From NCBI RefSeq assembly GCF_003576645.1, contig NC_044924.1, positions 1,077,490-1,141,489 of the forward strand: a DNA stretch of 64,000 nucleotides, given 5' to 3'. This DNA comes from Ipomoea triloba. Its lineage: Eukaryota > Streptophyta > Magnoliopsida > Solanales > Convolvulaceae. The notes under the pieces were generated by a model. It ran no database searches. It had not been told where the DNA came from and saw only the letters and a program-made list of their open reading frames with translations. Shown here one piece after another: positions 14,556 through 24,650 of the stretch (within the stretch, counting starts at the first letter, position 1; each line of letters starts with the position of its first letter). Position numbers and translations under genes: made by a program.

Positions 14556-17500
14556 ATGGCGACCGCTCATTTCTTGAGCTGTTGCACTCATTCCCAATCG
14601 GGCAATTTGATGGCTCTCAAGCTCAATTCTCCTTATGCCGGCGTCTACAAGGTAATTCATTTTTGTTTTCTTTAATTGAGATTTTTTTTGGGGTGAATTT
14701 CTCGAGCTAGAAAATGTTGAGTTTTGAAAAAATTCAACCTAGTTATTAATGTCTTGCTTTGAAAATGTTGAAATATTAAATATATCTGCCTTGGGCAGTC
14801 CACATCTTTGACTTCTTGGGCAGACTTCTTGAGCAGTGCAGTGTAGTGTCTACCTAGAGCAGTGTAGTTTTATTATGTCTCTTGTGTGTATATATATTAG
14901 TGTGTATATCTGAAATAATAGAGAGTAGAGAGTAGAAACATCTTGTAATCTTTGTATAGATCAGAAATATAAATCAGAAACTTTTCTTTCAGTTCTGAAC
15001 ATCAGTTTTCTGCATTTTTTCTGGTCTGAAACATCAGTTTTCTACATGTAATCAGAGCTCAAGTTCTGAAACCTGAAAGTCTTGAAAAATCTCCATTTTC
15101 TGCTCTGAAAACCTCATTTTCTGCTCTGCAAGTCTCCATTTCTGCAGCAGAAAATCTCCATTTCTGCCCAGAATATTAGTCCTAAATCAATTTCAGTTCT
15201 GATATCCCAGAAAATCTCCATTTCTACCCAGAATATCAGTCCTAAATCCATTCCAGTTCTGATAATCATCCTTCACCAAATCTCTATAGCAGATTTTTTT
15301 GTTTTGTCATCCCTCACCAAAAAATCTGCAGCAGCTATGTCTAAACTTGATGAAATCCTTCCAGCAGATTCTTTACCTTTGGATTATTCATCCAATTCAT
15401 CACATCCTTCTCACTCGGCTGTCACAAATCATCCCAACCTTCCTCAAGCCCTCAATGTGGCTACAACATCTGAAGCATCACCCAATGAAGTCGGTCCGTG
15501 CTCAAAAATTCAACTTGAGGCACTGCAGAAGATATTTGGGCAGCTATCTGCTGCAAAACAACCAATTCCACCTTCAGCCAAAGCACATGGTAGTATGATA
15601 AGTCATCAAGGTAACACCTCTCATGCATTTGCTGCAAATTCCAACAACACAAGTCCTTGGATTGTGGATTCTGGGGCATCAGACCATATGTCAGGTGATC
15701 TAAAGGTTTTCCATACATTCAAACCGTGTATTTATCCCACCACGGTCAGAATTGCTGATGGATCCCTCTCCAGTGTGATAGGAACAGGATCAGTCAGACT
15801 AACTAATGAACTTCTCCTTTCATCCGTTCTCTTTGTTCCTAAACTAAACTGCAACCTACTCTCCATCAGCAAACTCACTACGAACATGAATTGTGTGACT
15901 AAATTCTATCCTAATCATTGTGAATTTCAGGTTGTGGGCTCAGGGAAGGTGATTGGCAGTGCTGAAGTTTGTGGTGGTCTCTATATTCTCAAAAACACTC
16001 ATGAAAATAAACAAGTTCCCAAGTCAGGTTATGCTTTCAATTCTGGTTTCAATTCTGTTTCTGTTTCCAATGAGAGTCTAGTCATGTTGTGGCATTTTTG
16101 TCTTAGACATCCAAATTTTATTTATCTTGAAAAATTGTTTCCTAGTTTATTTACCAGTAAAAAGCCCAACCTTTTTCATTGCGAAGTATGTCGACTCGCA
16201 AAACATACTCGAAGCATTTATCCAAGTAACCCTTACAAACCTTCTCAACCATTTTCATTAATTCATAGTGACATTTGGGGACCTTCAAGGGTGAAAAATG
16301 TTAATGGTTCTAGATGGTTTGTATCCTTTATTGATGACCACACTAGACTCACATGGACATTCCTCATGAAAGAAAAATCTGAAACTGCATCAATCTTTAA
16401 AGTTTTTCATTCCATGATTCAAAATCAGTTCAAACAAAAAGTTCAAGTCTTGAAAACTGATAATGGGAAAGAATATTTCAACTCAATTCTTGGTTCATAC
16501 TTGTTAGATCAAGGAATTGTCCATATTAGTTCCTGTGTCGACACCCCTCAACAAAATGGGGTGGCTGAAAGAAAAAATAGGCACCTCCTTGAAGTATCTC
16601 GATCCATCATGTTTTCAAATCATGTGCCTAAACATTTTTGGGGGGAAGCTGTTCTTACTGCCACTTATCTCATAAACCGTATGCCTAGTCGTGTTTTAAA
16701 GTTCAAAACACCACGAACTCTGTTCCTACAAGCATTCCCTCATCACTCAGTTTTTTCTTCAGAATTGCCACTTAAAATCTTTGGTTGTACTGCGTTTGTC
16801 CATATCTATGATCACAAAAGAACAAAACTTGACCCCAAATCACACAAATGCATCTTCATTGGGTACTCTAGTACTCGAAAGGGGTACAAATGTTACTCCC
16901 ATCCACAAAAAGAGTTTATCATACTCTGGATGTCACCTTTTTTGAACACCAATCATTCTTTCCCAAATCTGGTATTCAGGGGGAGAATTCGAGGGAATAC
17001 CAACTCTGGGAAACACTTCAGGACAACCAGGCTACCTCTTTTTTCCCTAATGTCCCATCATACCAGCATCAAACCACTCTAACACAACCAAATTTATCAC
17101 CTCCATCATCTGGTTTTCCTTTGCCTTTTCAATCAGATGCGACTCCAGAAAACATGGTCTGTCAACCACCATCCTCTCTCCCTACAATCAACCCACCTTC
17201 ACCTCTAATCAACCACCCATCCTCAGAAAACACGCTACCAAATTCACCTCCTCAAGCACCACTTGAAGAAAGAAACAAAGAACTTCGTGTTTATAGAAGG
17301 AGAAAATTTGAAAATATAGAGGCCAACATACAAAGCAAGGACTGTTCAAGCACACATCCGAGCTCACTTGACCTTGAAAATCATGAAGGTAAGGACCCTA
17401 TGTCCAATGCGTTTGTACCTACTACCATTGATAATATTGATTTGCCTATTGCTCATCGAAAGGGTACTAGAACATGCACTAGTCATCCTATAGAAAGGTA

Positions 17501-20500
17501 TGTTGCCTATGGGAAATTAACTCCTATGTATCGAGCTTTTGTCTCTTCTCTTGATCTTGTCCAGATTCCCACAAACATCTATGAGGCACTAAGAGATCCC
17601 AAATGGAAGGTTGCTATCGATGAGGAAATCAATGCTCTTGAGAAAAATGGCACATGGGTTCTTGTTGACTTACCTCAAGGAAAACATGCAGTTGGATGTA
17701 AGTGGATTTTCACTATCAAGTACAATCCAAATGGGAGCATCAATAGATTCAAGGCTCGGTTGGTTGCTAAGGGGTTCACTCAATCATATGGTGTTGACTA
17801 TCAGGAGACCTTTGCGCCTGTTGCCAAACTCAATACAGTAAGAGTTTTGTTATCACTTGCTGTAAATTGTGATTGGCCTTTATATCAATTGGATGTAAAA
17901 AATGCATTCTTAAATGGAGAATTGGAAGAAGAAGTCTATATGGAAATTCCACCAGGTTTTGAGAAGAACTCTAGCGGAAGATTGGTATGCAAACTAAAAA
18001 AGGCTCTCTATGGCTTGAAACAATCACCTCGGGCATGGTTTGATAGGTTTGCAAAGTCAATTGTAAAAATTGGATACACCCAGTGCCAAGCTGATCATAC
18101 CTTGTTTGTGAAATTCTCTTCAACAGGAAAATTAGCGATTCTTATTGTCTATGTGGATGACATAATCCTAACTGGAGATGATTCAAGTGAGATTTCAAAT
18201 CTCAAGAGATTTCTTGCATCAGAATTTGAGATCAAAGACTTAGGACCCCTCAAATACTTTCTTGGAATGGAGGTAGCTCGATCTAAAGAAGGGATTGTTG
18301 TATCTCAAAGGAAGTATATCTTAGATCTTCTAAATGAGACTGGAATGCTTGGGAGTAAGCCAGCAGATACTCCAATGGATCCTAACTTAAAGACAAACCG
18401 GAGTGGGGAACCAACTCCAGTGGAGAGGGGGAGTTATCAAAGATTAGTGGGAAAACTAATTTATCTCTCCCATACTAGGCCAGATATTGCTTTCCCTGTT
18501 AGTATTGTAAGTCAACATATGCACAACCCCAATGAGGAGCATTTGGAAGCAGTTTATCGTATTCTGAGGTACCTCAAAATGACACCAGGTCTTGGGTTAC
18601 ACTTCAGAAAACATGACAATCGAGACCTAGAAGTCTACACGGATTCTAGTTGGGCTGGAGAGTTGACTGATAGGCGATCAGTTAGTGGTTACTGTACCTA
18701 TGTATGGGGAAATCTGGTCACTTGGCGTAGCAAAAAACAGTCAGTGGTCTCTCGGAGCAGTGCTGAATCAGAATATCGTGCACTGGCATTAGGTATATGT
18801 GAAGGGATGTGGATTAAAAGGTTGTTGAATGAATTGAAAATTGAGGTTCCTAGATCCTTCAAAATGCACAGTGATAGTCAAGCTGCCATCAGCATTGCTA
18901 AGAACCCAGTTCATCACGATAGAACAAAGCATGTTGAAATAGACAGGCATTTCATTTATGAGAAGATGAATTCAAGAACCATTGAACTCAACTACATTCA
19001 TACAAATAAACAAATTGCTGACATATTCACAAAGGCTCTACCTAGGACAAGATTTGAAGAATTCAATTCCAAGCTGGGTTTGTATAATATATACAACTCA
19101 GCTTGAGGGGGAGTGTTGAAATATTAAATATATCTGCCTTGGGCAGTCCACATCTTTGACTTCTTGGGCAGACTTCTTGAGCAGTGCAGTGTAGTGTCTA
19201 CCTAGAGCAGTGTAGTTTTATTATGTCTCTTGTGTGTATATATATTAGTGTGTATATCTGAAATAATAGAGAGTAGAGAGTAGAAACATCTTGTAATCTT
19301 TGTATAGATCAGAAATATAAATCAGAAACTTTTCTTTCAGTTCTGAACATCAGTTTTCTGCATTTTTTCTGGTCTGAAACATCAGTTTTCTACATGGTAT
19401 CAGAGCTCAAGTTCTGAAACCTGAAAGTCTTGAAAAATCTCCATTTTCTGCTCTGAAAACCTCATTTTCTGCTCTGCAAGTCTCCATTTCTGCAGCAGAA
19501 AATCTCCATTTCTGCCCAGAATATTAGTCCTAAATCAATTTCAGTTCTGATATCCCAGAAAATCTCCATTTCTACCCAGAATATCAGTCCTAAATCCATT
19601 CCAGTTCTGATAATCATCCTTCACCAAATCTCTACAGCAGATTTTTTGTTTTGTCATCCCTCACCAAAAAAATCTGCAGCAGCTATGTCTAAACTTGATG
19701 AAATCCTTCCAGCAGATTCTTTACCTTTGGATTATTCATCCAATTCATCACATCCTTCTCACTCGGCTGTCACAAATCATCCCAACCTTCCTCAAGCCCT
19801 CAATGTGGCTACAACATCTGAAGCATCACCCAATGAAGTCGGTCCGTGCTCAAAAATTCAACTTGAGGCACTGCAGAAGATATTTGGGCAGCTATCTGCT
19901 GCAAAACAACCAATTCCACCTTCAGCCAAAGCACATGGTAGTATGATAAGTCATCAAGGTAACACCTCTCATGCATTTGCTGCAAATTCCAACAACACAA
20001 GTCCTTGGATTGTGGATTCTGGGGCATCAGACCATATGTCAGGTGATCTAAAGGTTTTCCATACATTCAAACCGTGTATTTATCCCACCACGGTCAGAAT
20101 TGCTGATGGATCCCTCTCCAGTGTGATAGGAACAGGATCAGTCAGACTAACTAATGAACTTCTCCTTTCATCCGTTCTCTTTGTTCCTAAACTAAACTGC
20201 AACCTACTCTCCATCAGCAAACTCACTAGGGACATGAATTGTGTGACTAAATTCTATCCTAATCATTGTGAATTTCAGGTTGTGGGCTCAGGGAAGGTGA
20301 TTGGCAGTGCTGAAGTTTGTGGTGGTCTCTATATTCTCAAAAACACTCATGAAAATAAACAAGTTCCCAAGTCAGGTTATGCTTTCAATTCTGGTTTCAA
20401 TTCTGTTTCTGTTTCTGTTTCCAATGAGAGTCTAGTCATGTTGTGGCATTTTCGTCTTGGACATCCAAATTTTATTTATCTTGAAAAATTGTTTCCTAGT

Positions 20501-23500
20501 TTATTTACCAGTAAAAAGCCCAACCTTTTTCATTGCGAAGTATGTCAACTCGCAAAACATACTCGAAGCATTTATCCAAGTAACCCTTACAAACCTTCTC
20601 AACCATTTTCATTAATTCATAGTGACATTTGGGGACCTTCAAGGGTGAAAAATGTTAATGGTTCTAGATGGTTTGTATCCTTTATTGATGACCACACTAG
20701 ACTCACATGGACATTCCTCATGAAAGAAAAATCTGAAACTGCATCAATCTTTAAAGTTTTTCATTCCATGATTCAAAATCAGTTCAAACAAAAAGTTCAA
20801 GTCTTGAAAACTGATAATGGGAAAGAATATTTCAACTCAATTCTTGGTTCATACTTGTTAGATCAAGGAATTGTCCATATTAGTTCCTGTGTCGACACCC
20901 CTCAACAAAATGGGGTGGCTGAAAGAAAAAATAGGCACCTCCTTGAAGTATCTCGATCCATCATGTTTTCAAATCATGTGCCTAAACATTTTTGGGGGGA
21001 AGCTGTTCTTACTGCCACTTATCTCATAAACCGTATGCCTAGTCGTGTTTTAAAGTTCAAAACACCACGAACTCTGTTCCTACAAGCATTCCCTCATCAC
21101 TCAGTTTTTTCTTCAGAATTGCCACTTAAAATCTTTGGTTGTACTGCGTTTGTCCATATCTATGATCACAAAAGAACAAAACTTGACCCCAAATCACACA
21201 AATGCATCTTCATTGGGTACTCTAGTACTCGAAAGGGGTACAAATGTTACTCCCCATCCACAAAAAGAGTTTATCATACTCTGGATGTCACCTTTTTTGA
21301 ACACCAATCATTCTTTCCCAAATCTGGTATTCAGGGGGAGAATTCGAGGGAATACCAACTCTGGGAAACACTTCAGGACAACCAGGCTACCTCTTTTTTC
21401 CCTAATGTCCCATCATACCAGCATCAAACCACTCTAACACAACCAAATTTATCACCTCCATCATCTGGTTTTCCTTTGCCTTTTCAATCAGATGCGACTC
21501 CAGAAAACATGGTCTGTCAACCACCATCCTCTCTCCCTACAATCAACCCACCTTCACCTCTAATCAACCACCCATCCTCAGAAAACACGCTACCAAATTC
21601 ACCTCCTCAAGCACCACTTGAAGAAAGAAACAAAGAACTTCGTGTTTATAGAAGGAGAAAATTTGAAAATATAGAGGCCAACATACAAAGCAAGGACTGT
21701 TCAAGCACACATCCGAGCTCACTTGACCTTGAAAATCATGAAGGTAAGGACCCCATGACCAATGCGTTTGTACCTACTACCATTGATAATATTGATTTGC
21801 CTATTGCTCATCGAAAGGGTACTAGAACATGCACTAGTCATCCTATAGAAAGGTATGTTGCCTATGGGAAATTAACTCCTATGTATCGAGCTTTTGTCTC
21901 TTCTCTTGATCTTGTCCAGATTCCCACAAACATCTATGAGGCACTAAGAGATCCCAAATGGAAGGTTGCTATCGATGAGGAAATCAATGCTCTTGAGAAA
22001 AATGGCACATGGGTTCTTGTTGACTTACCTCAAGGAAAACATGCAGTTGGATGTAAGTGGATTTTCACTATCAAGTACAATCCAAATGGGAGCATCAATA
22101 GATTCAAGGCTCGGTTGGTTGCTAAGGGGTTCACTCAATCATATGGTGTTGACTATCAGGAGACCTTTGCGCCTGTTGCCAAACTCAATACAGTAAGAGT
22201 TTTGTTATCACTTGCTGTAAATTGTGATTGGCCTTTATATCAATTGGATGTAAAAAATGCATTCTTAAATGGAGAATTGGAAGAAGAAGTCTATATGGAA
22301 ATTCCACCAGGTTTTGAGAAGAACTCTAGCGGAAGATTGGTATGCAAACTAAAAAAGGCTCTCTATGGCTTGAAACAATCACCTCGGGCATGGTTTGATA
22401 GGTTTGCAAAGTCAATTGTAAAAATTGGATACACCCAGTGCCAAGCTGATCATACCTTGTTTGTGAAATTCTCTTCAACAGGAAAATTAGCGATTCTTAT
22501 TGTCTATGTGGATGACATAATCCTAACTGGAGATGATTCAAGTGAGATTTCAAATCTCAAGAGATTTCTTGCATCAGAATTTGAGATCAAAGACTTAGGA
22601 CCCCTCAAATACTTTCTTGGAATGGAGGTAGCTCGATCTAAAGAAGGGATTGTTGTATCTCAAAGGAAGTATATCTTAGATCTTCTAAATGAGACTGGAA
22701 TGCTTGGGAGTAAGCCAGCAGATACTCCAATGGATCCTAACTTAAAGACAAACCGGAGTGGGGAACCAACTCCAGTGGAGAGGGGGAGTTATCAAAGATT
22801 AGTGGGAAAACTAATTTATCTCTCCCATACTAGGCCAGATATTGCTTTCCCTGTTAGTATTGTAAGTCAACATATGCACAACCCCAATGAGGAGCATTTG
22901 GAAGCAGTTTATCGTATTCTGAGGTACCTCAAAATGACACCAGGTCTTGGGTTACACTTCAGAAAACATGACAATCGAGACCTAGAAGTCTACACGGATT
23001 CTAGTTGGGCTGGAGAGTTGACTGATAGGCGATCAGTTAGTGGTTACTGTACCTATGTATGGGGAAATCTGGTCACTTGGCGTAGCAAAAAACAGTCAGT
23101 GGTCTCTCGGAGCAGTGCTGAATCAGAATATCGTGCACTGGCATTAGGTATATGTGAAGGGATGTGGATTAAAAGGTTGTTGAATGAATTGAAAATTGAG
23201 GTTCCTAGATCCTTCAAAATGCACAGTGATAGTCAAGCTGCCATCAGCATTGCTAAGAACCCAGTTCATCGCGATAGAACAAAGCATGTTGAAATAGACA
23301 GGCATTTCATTTATGAGAAGATGAATTCAAGAACCATTGAACTCAACTACATTCATACAAATAAACAAATTGCTGACATATTCACAAAGGCTCTACCTAG
23401 GACAAGATTTGAAGAATTCAATTCCAAGCTGGGTTTGTATAATATATACAACTCAGCTTGAGGGGGAGTGTTGAAATATTAAATATATCTGCCTTGGGCA

Positions 23501-24650
23501 GTCCACATCTTTGACTTCTTGGGCAGGAGCAGTGCAGTGTAGTGTCTACCTAGAGCAGTGTAGTTTTATTATGTCTCTTGTGTGTATATATATTAGTGTG
23601 TATATCTGAAATAATAGAGAGTAGAGAGTAGAAACATCTTGTAATCTTTGTATAGATCAGAAATATAAATCAGAAACTTTTCTTTCAGTTCTGAACATCA
23701 GTTTTCTGCATTTTTTCTGGTCTGAAACATCAGTTTTCTACAGAAAAAATGCATAAAGAATTCTGGATTTTCAATATTCAAAGATTCATTTGCTCTGTAT
23801 CTTAGCTGCATTTTGGTAGAAGATGATAGGAGTTTCCTTTTGCCCTTTTTATCATTCTTATTATGCACTCATGTTCAATAACATTGAGATATGGTCCTGT
23901 CACCGCAGGGTTTGCCGTCAGTGGTGAAAAATGGGGGGTATATTTTGAACTTAAGACCTTATAGGGCATCTATTGCTGCAAAGCCAAGAATATTTCGTGT
24001 AATGAGCATGGCTGCAGGGCAATCAGACGAAAGTCTGAGTTTAAACTTGGACAACATAGTGAACAAGGCTAGAGAGCTGTGGGATAGTTCTCCTCAGCCT
24101 GTCAAAATCTTCCCTTGGAATAGTGTATTGGATAACTTCGTTCAGCTTATTTTTGACCTTGCCTTGGCTGTTTTCAAATGCTTGTATGTGCCACTACTTG
24201 TAGTTTCCTCAGCCAGCTAGTTGTCTTATTGTGCACACGAACGAAAGAGTTATCTTATCCCATTTCCATTTATAGTTGGTGCTTCCATAGCTGGGATCTT
24301 GAACTCTGCAGCTTTAGAACCATCCTCGACTCTCAAGGTAATAATCCATTCTTTGCATTCTGTTTTTGTTAAACATTTGCTAAAGGATGACTGTTTTTTC
24401 GCTCAATTTCCTTTGTGTTATTTCTTACGTTCCTGCATTGTGATTGTACTTTCAGTATGCTGAAGTTCCTTGGCATTTGATTGCCATTGCAATTTTATTC
24501 ACACTGCTGAAATTGCCGGGACCATATTATCCATACTGGGGTCGTATTTTAATTCCACACTTTGCAAATGGAGCATTGTATAGGACCATGTGGTTTTTCT
24601 TTTCGTGGTACAGAAGGCCCAGGAAGTCCTCAGAAGAAATCATACTTTAA
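14556..24650 (+). CDS. EMB1273: EMB1273-like plastid membrane protein gene, probably disrupted by an in-frame stop
   Basis: Three exons: 14556-14651, 23909-24337, 24456-24650, all GT-AG and phase 0. They encode 32 + 143 + 64 codons (239 positions including one internal stop). The N-terminus is rich in Ser, Ala and basic residues, as in a plastid transit peptide. Hydrophobic stretches near positions 114-134, 150-163 and 181-193 suggest an integral membrane protein. The C-terminal half contains YCAHERK and LKLPGPYYPYWGR, which I associate with EMB1273 (At1g49510), a plastid protein of unknown biochemical role required for embryogenesis. Codon 136 (24218-24220) is TAG, and the next codon is TTG where the family, as I recall it, has Glu-Met. 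Coding similarity continues in the same frame after it. Intron 1 is 9257 bases long, about 9 kb of which is a tandem copia array. The gene may be a pseudogene, may make a 135-residue protein, or the TAG may be a sequence error. Confidence 0.7.
14766..15046 (+). repeat. Copia 5' LTR (LTR 1)
   Basis: 281 bp, TG...CA ends. It contains a TATA-like TATATATA stretch near 14889 and CAGTTTTCT repeats near its 3' end. No differences from the middle LTR were seen by eye, so the array is young. Confidence 0.92.
15047..15058 (+). other. Primer binding site of copia copy 1, mutated
   Basis: Reads TGTAATCAGAGC, against TGGTATCAGAGC in copy 2. The latter is the standard plant copia primer site complementary to initiator tRNA-Met. 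Copy 1 differs at two of the first four bases, where the primer 3' end anneals. Confidence 0.8.
15148..15264 (+). repeat. 60 bp tandem duplication in the copia leader (copy 1)
   Basis: Two units with a 60-base period, 15148-15204 and 15208-15264. Each begins AAAATCTCCATTTCT and ends CAGTTCTGATA, with a few mismatches. The same duplication occurs in copy 2 at about 19496-19612, so it predates the array. Confidence 0.8.
15337..19106 (+). pseudogene. Copia copy 1 pol polyprotein, frameshifted
   Basis: Same gene as in copy 2, with protease, integrase, reverse transcriptase and RNase H in copia order. One C is missing at about 16898-16900 (CCC here, CCCC in copy 2), within the segment after the integrase core. 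The first frame runs 15337-17082 and the second resumes from about 16900 to 19106. Other differences from copy 2 include Cys and Arg in place of Arg and Gly in the LWHF..HPN motif at the start of the integrase zinc-binding region (about 16096-16110), and a 6 bp deletion near 16060. The frameshift separates protease-integrase from RT-RNase H, so this copy is not expected to make a full polyprotein. Confidence 0.9.
19105..19113 (+). other. Polypurine tract before the middle LTR
   Basis: GAGGGGGAG overlaps the pol stop codon and directly abuts the LTR. It primes plus-strand DNA synthesis. The same tract precedes LTR 3 at 23460-23468. Confidence 0.85.
19114..19394 (+). repeat. Copia middle LTR, shared by both copies
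   Basis: 281 bp. It serves as the 3' LTR of copy 1 and the 5' LTR of copy 2. It is flanked by the polypurine tract on the left and an intact primer site on the right, with no target duplication of its own. Confidence 0.92.
19395..19406 (+). other. Primer binding site of copia copy 2
   Basis: TGGTATCAGAGC directly after the LTR end, the consensus plant copia primer site for initiator tRNA-Met. Confidence 0.9.
19685..23461 (+). CDS. Copia copy 2 pol polyprotein, intact but without gag
   Basis: Uninterrupted frame of 1258 aa from ATG 19685; the open frame extends upstream to 19646 without an ATG. Domains in order: aspartic protease with DSGASDHM about residues 110-117; GAG-pre-integrase zinc region with LWHFRLGHPN about 259; integrase core from HSDIWGP; reverse transcriptase with AFLNGELEEEVYM and the catalytic YVDD about residue 940; RNase H with YTDSSWAG about 1104 to the C-terminus. 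A normal copia polyprotein starts with some 250-300 residues of gag, including a CCHC zinc knuckle. Here only about 105 residues precede the protease; they contain one cysteine and no knuckle. The gag coding region therefore appears deleted, as in copy 1. The pol part looks catalytically complete. Confidence 0.9.
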   Translation: MSKLDEILPADSLPLDYSSNSSHPSHSAVTNHPNLPQALNVATTSEASPNEVGPCSKIQLEALQKIFGQLSAAKQPIPPSAKAHGSMISHQGNTSHAFAANSNNTSPWIVDSGASDHMSGDLKVFHTFKPCIYPTTVRIADGSLSSVIGTGSVRLTNELLLSSVLFVPKLNCNLLSISKLTRDMNCVTKFYPNHCEFQVVGSGKVIGSAEVCGGLYILKNTHENKQVPKSGYAFNSGFNSVSVSVSNESLVMLWHFRLGHPNFIYLEKLFPSLFTSKKPNLFHCEVCQLAKHTRSIYPSNPYKPSQPFSLIHSDIWGPSRVKNVNGSRWFVSFIDDHTRLTWTFLMKEKSETASIFKVFHSMIQNQFKQKVQVLKTDNGKEYFNSILGSYLLDQGIVHISSCVDTPQQNGVAERKNRHLLEVSRSIMFSNHVPKHFWGEAVLTATYLINRMPSRVLKFKTPRTLFLQAFPHHSVFSSELPLKIFGCTAFVHIYDHKRTKLDPKSHKCIFIGYSSTRKGYKCYSPSTKRVYHTLDVTFFEHQSFFPKSGIQGENSREYQLWETLQDNQATSFFPNVPSYQHQTTLTQPNLSPPSSGFPLPFQSDATPENMVCQPPSSLPTINPPSPLINHPSSENTLPNSPPQAPLEERNKELRVYRRRKFENIEANIQSKDCSSTHPSSLDLENHEGKDPMTNAFVPTTIDNIDLPIAHRKGTRTCTSHPIERYVAYGKLTPMYRAFVSSLDLVQIPTNIYEALRDPKWKVAIDEEINALEKNGTWVLVDLPQGKHAVGCKWIFTIKYNPNGSINRFKARLVAKGFTQSYGVDYQETFAPVAKLNTVRVLLSLAVNCDWPLYQLDVKNAFLNGELEEEVYMEIPPGFEKNSSGRLVCKLKKALYGLKQSPRAWFDRFAKSIVKIGYTQCQADHTLFVKFSSTGKLAILIVYVDDIILTGDDSSEISNLKRFLASEFEIKDLGPLKYFLGMEVARSKEGIVVSQRKYILDLLNETGMLGSKPADTPMDPNLKTNRSGEPTPVERGSYQRLVGKLIYLSHTRPDIAFPVSIVSQHMHNPNEEHLEAVYRILRYLKMTPGLGLHFRKHDNRDLEVYTDSSWAGELTDRRSVSGYCTYVWGNLVTWRSKKQSVVSRSSAESEYRALALGICEGMWIKRLLNELKIEVPRSFKMHSDSQAAISIAKNPVHRDRTKHVEIDRHFIYEKMNSRTIELNYIHTNKQIADIFTKALPRTRFEEFNSKLGLYNIYNSA
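23469..23742 (+). repeat. Copia 3' LTR (LTR 3)
   Basis: 274 bp. It matches the other two LTRs except for loss of 7 bases (ACTTCTT) near 23527. It is followed by the GAAAA target duplication. Confidence 0.92.

Larger units (their letters stand above)
14761..23747 (+). mobile_element. Tandem Ty1/copia array, LTR-pol-LTR-pol-LTR, with one 5 bp target duplication
   Basis: Three copies of one LTR (14766-15046, 19114-19394, 23469-23742) separate two nearly identical internal regions. The outer ends carry a matching 5 bp duplication, GAAAA, at 14761-14765 and 23743-23747; none surrounds the middle LTR. LTRs begin TGTTG and end TACA. LTRs 1 and 2 look identical at 281 bp; LTR 3 is 274 bp because of a 7 bp deletion near 23527. 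The array sits in sense orientation in intron 1 of the EMB1273-like gene. A single target duplication around three LTRs is expected from unequal recombination between LTRs of one insertion, not from two separate insertions. Confidence 0.93.

Noticed and set aside
15148..15264. CRISPR-like direct repeats
   Set aside because: Two imperfect 60 bp units inside a retrotransposon leader of a plant; not a CRISPR array.
24180..24221. A tiny intron that would remove the TAG in the EMB1273-like gene
   Set aside because: The only GT/AG pairs around the stop would give introns under 40 bases, below the plant minimum, and would delete conserved residues.
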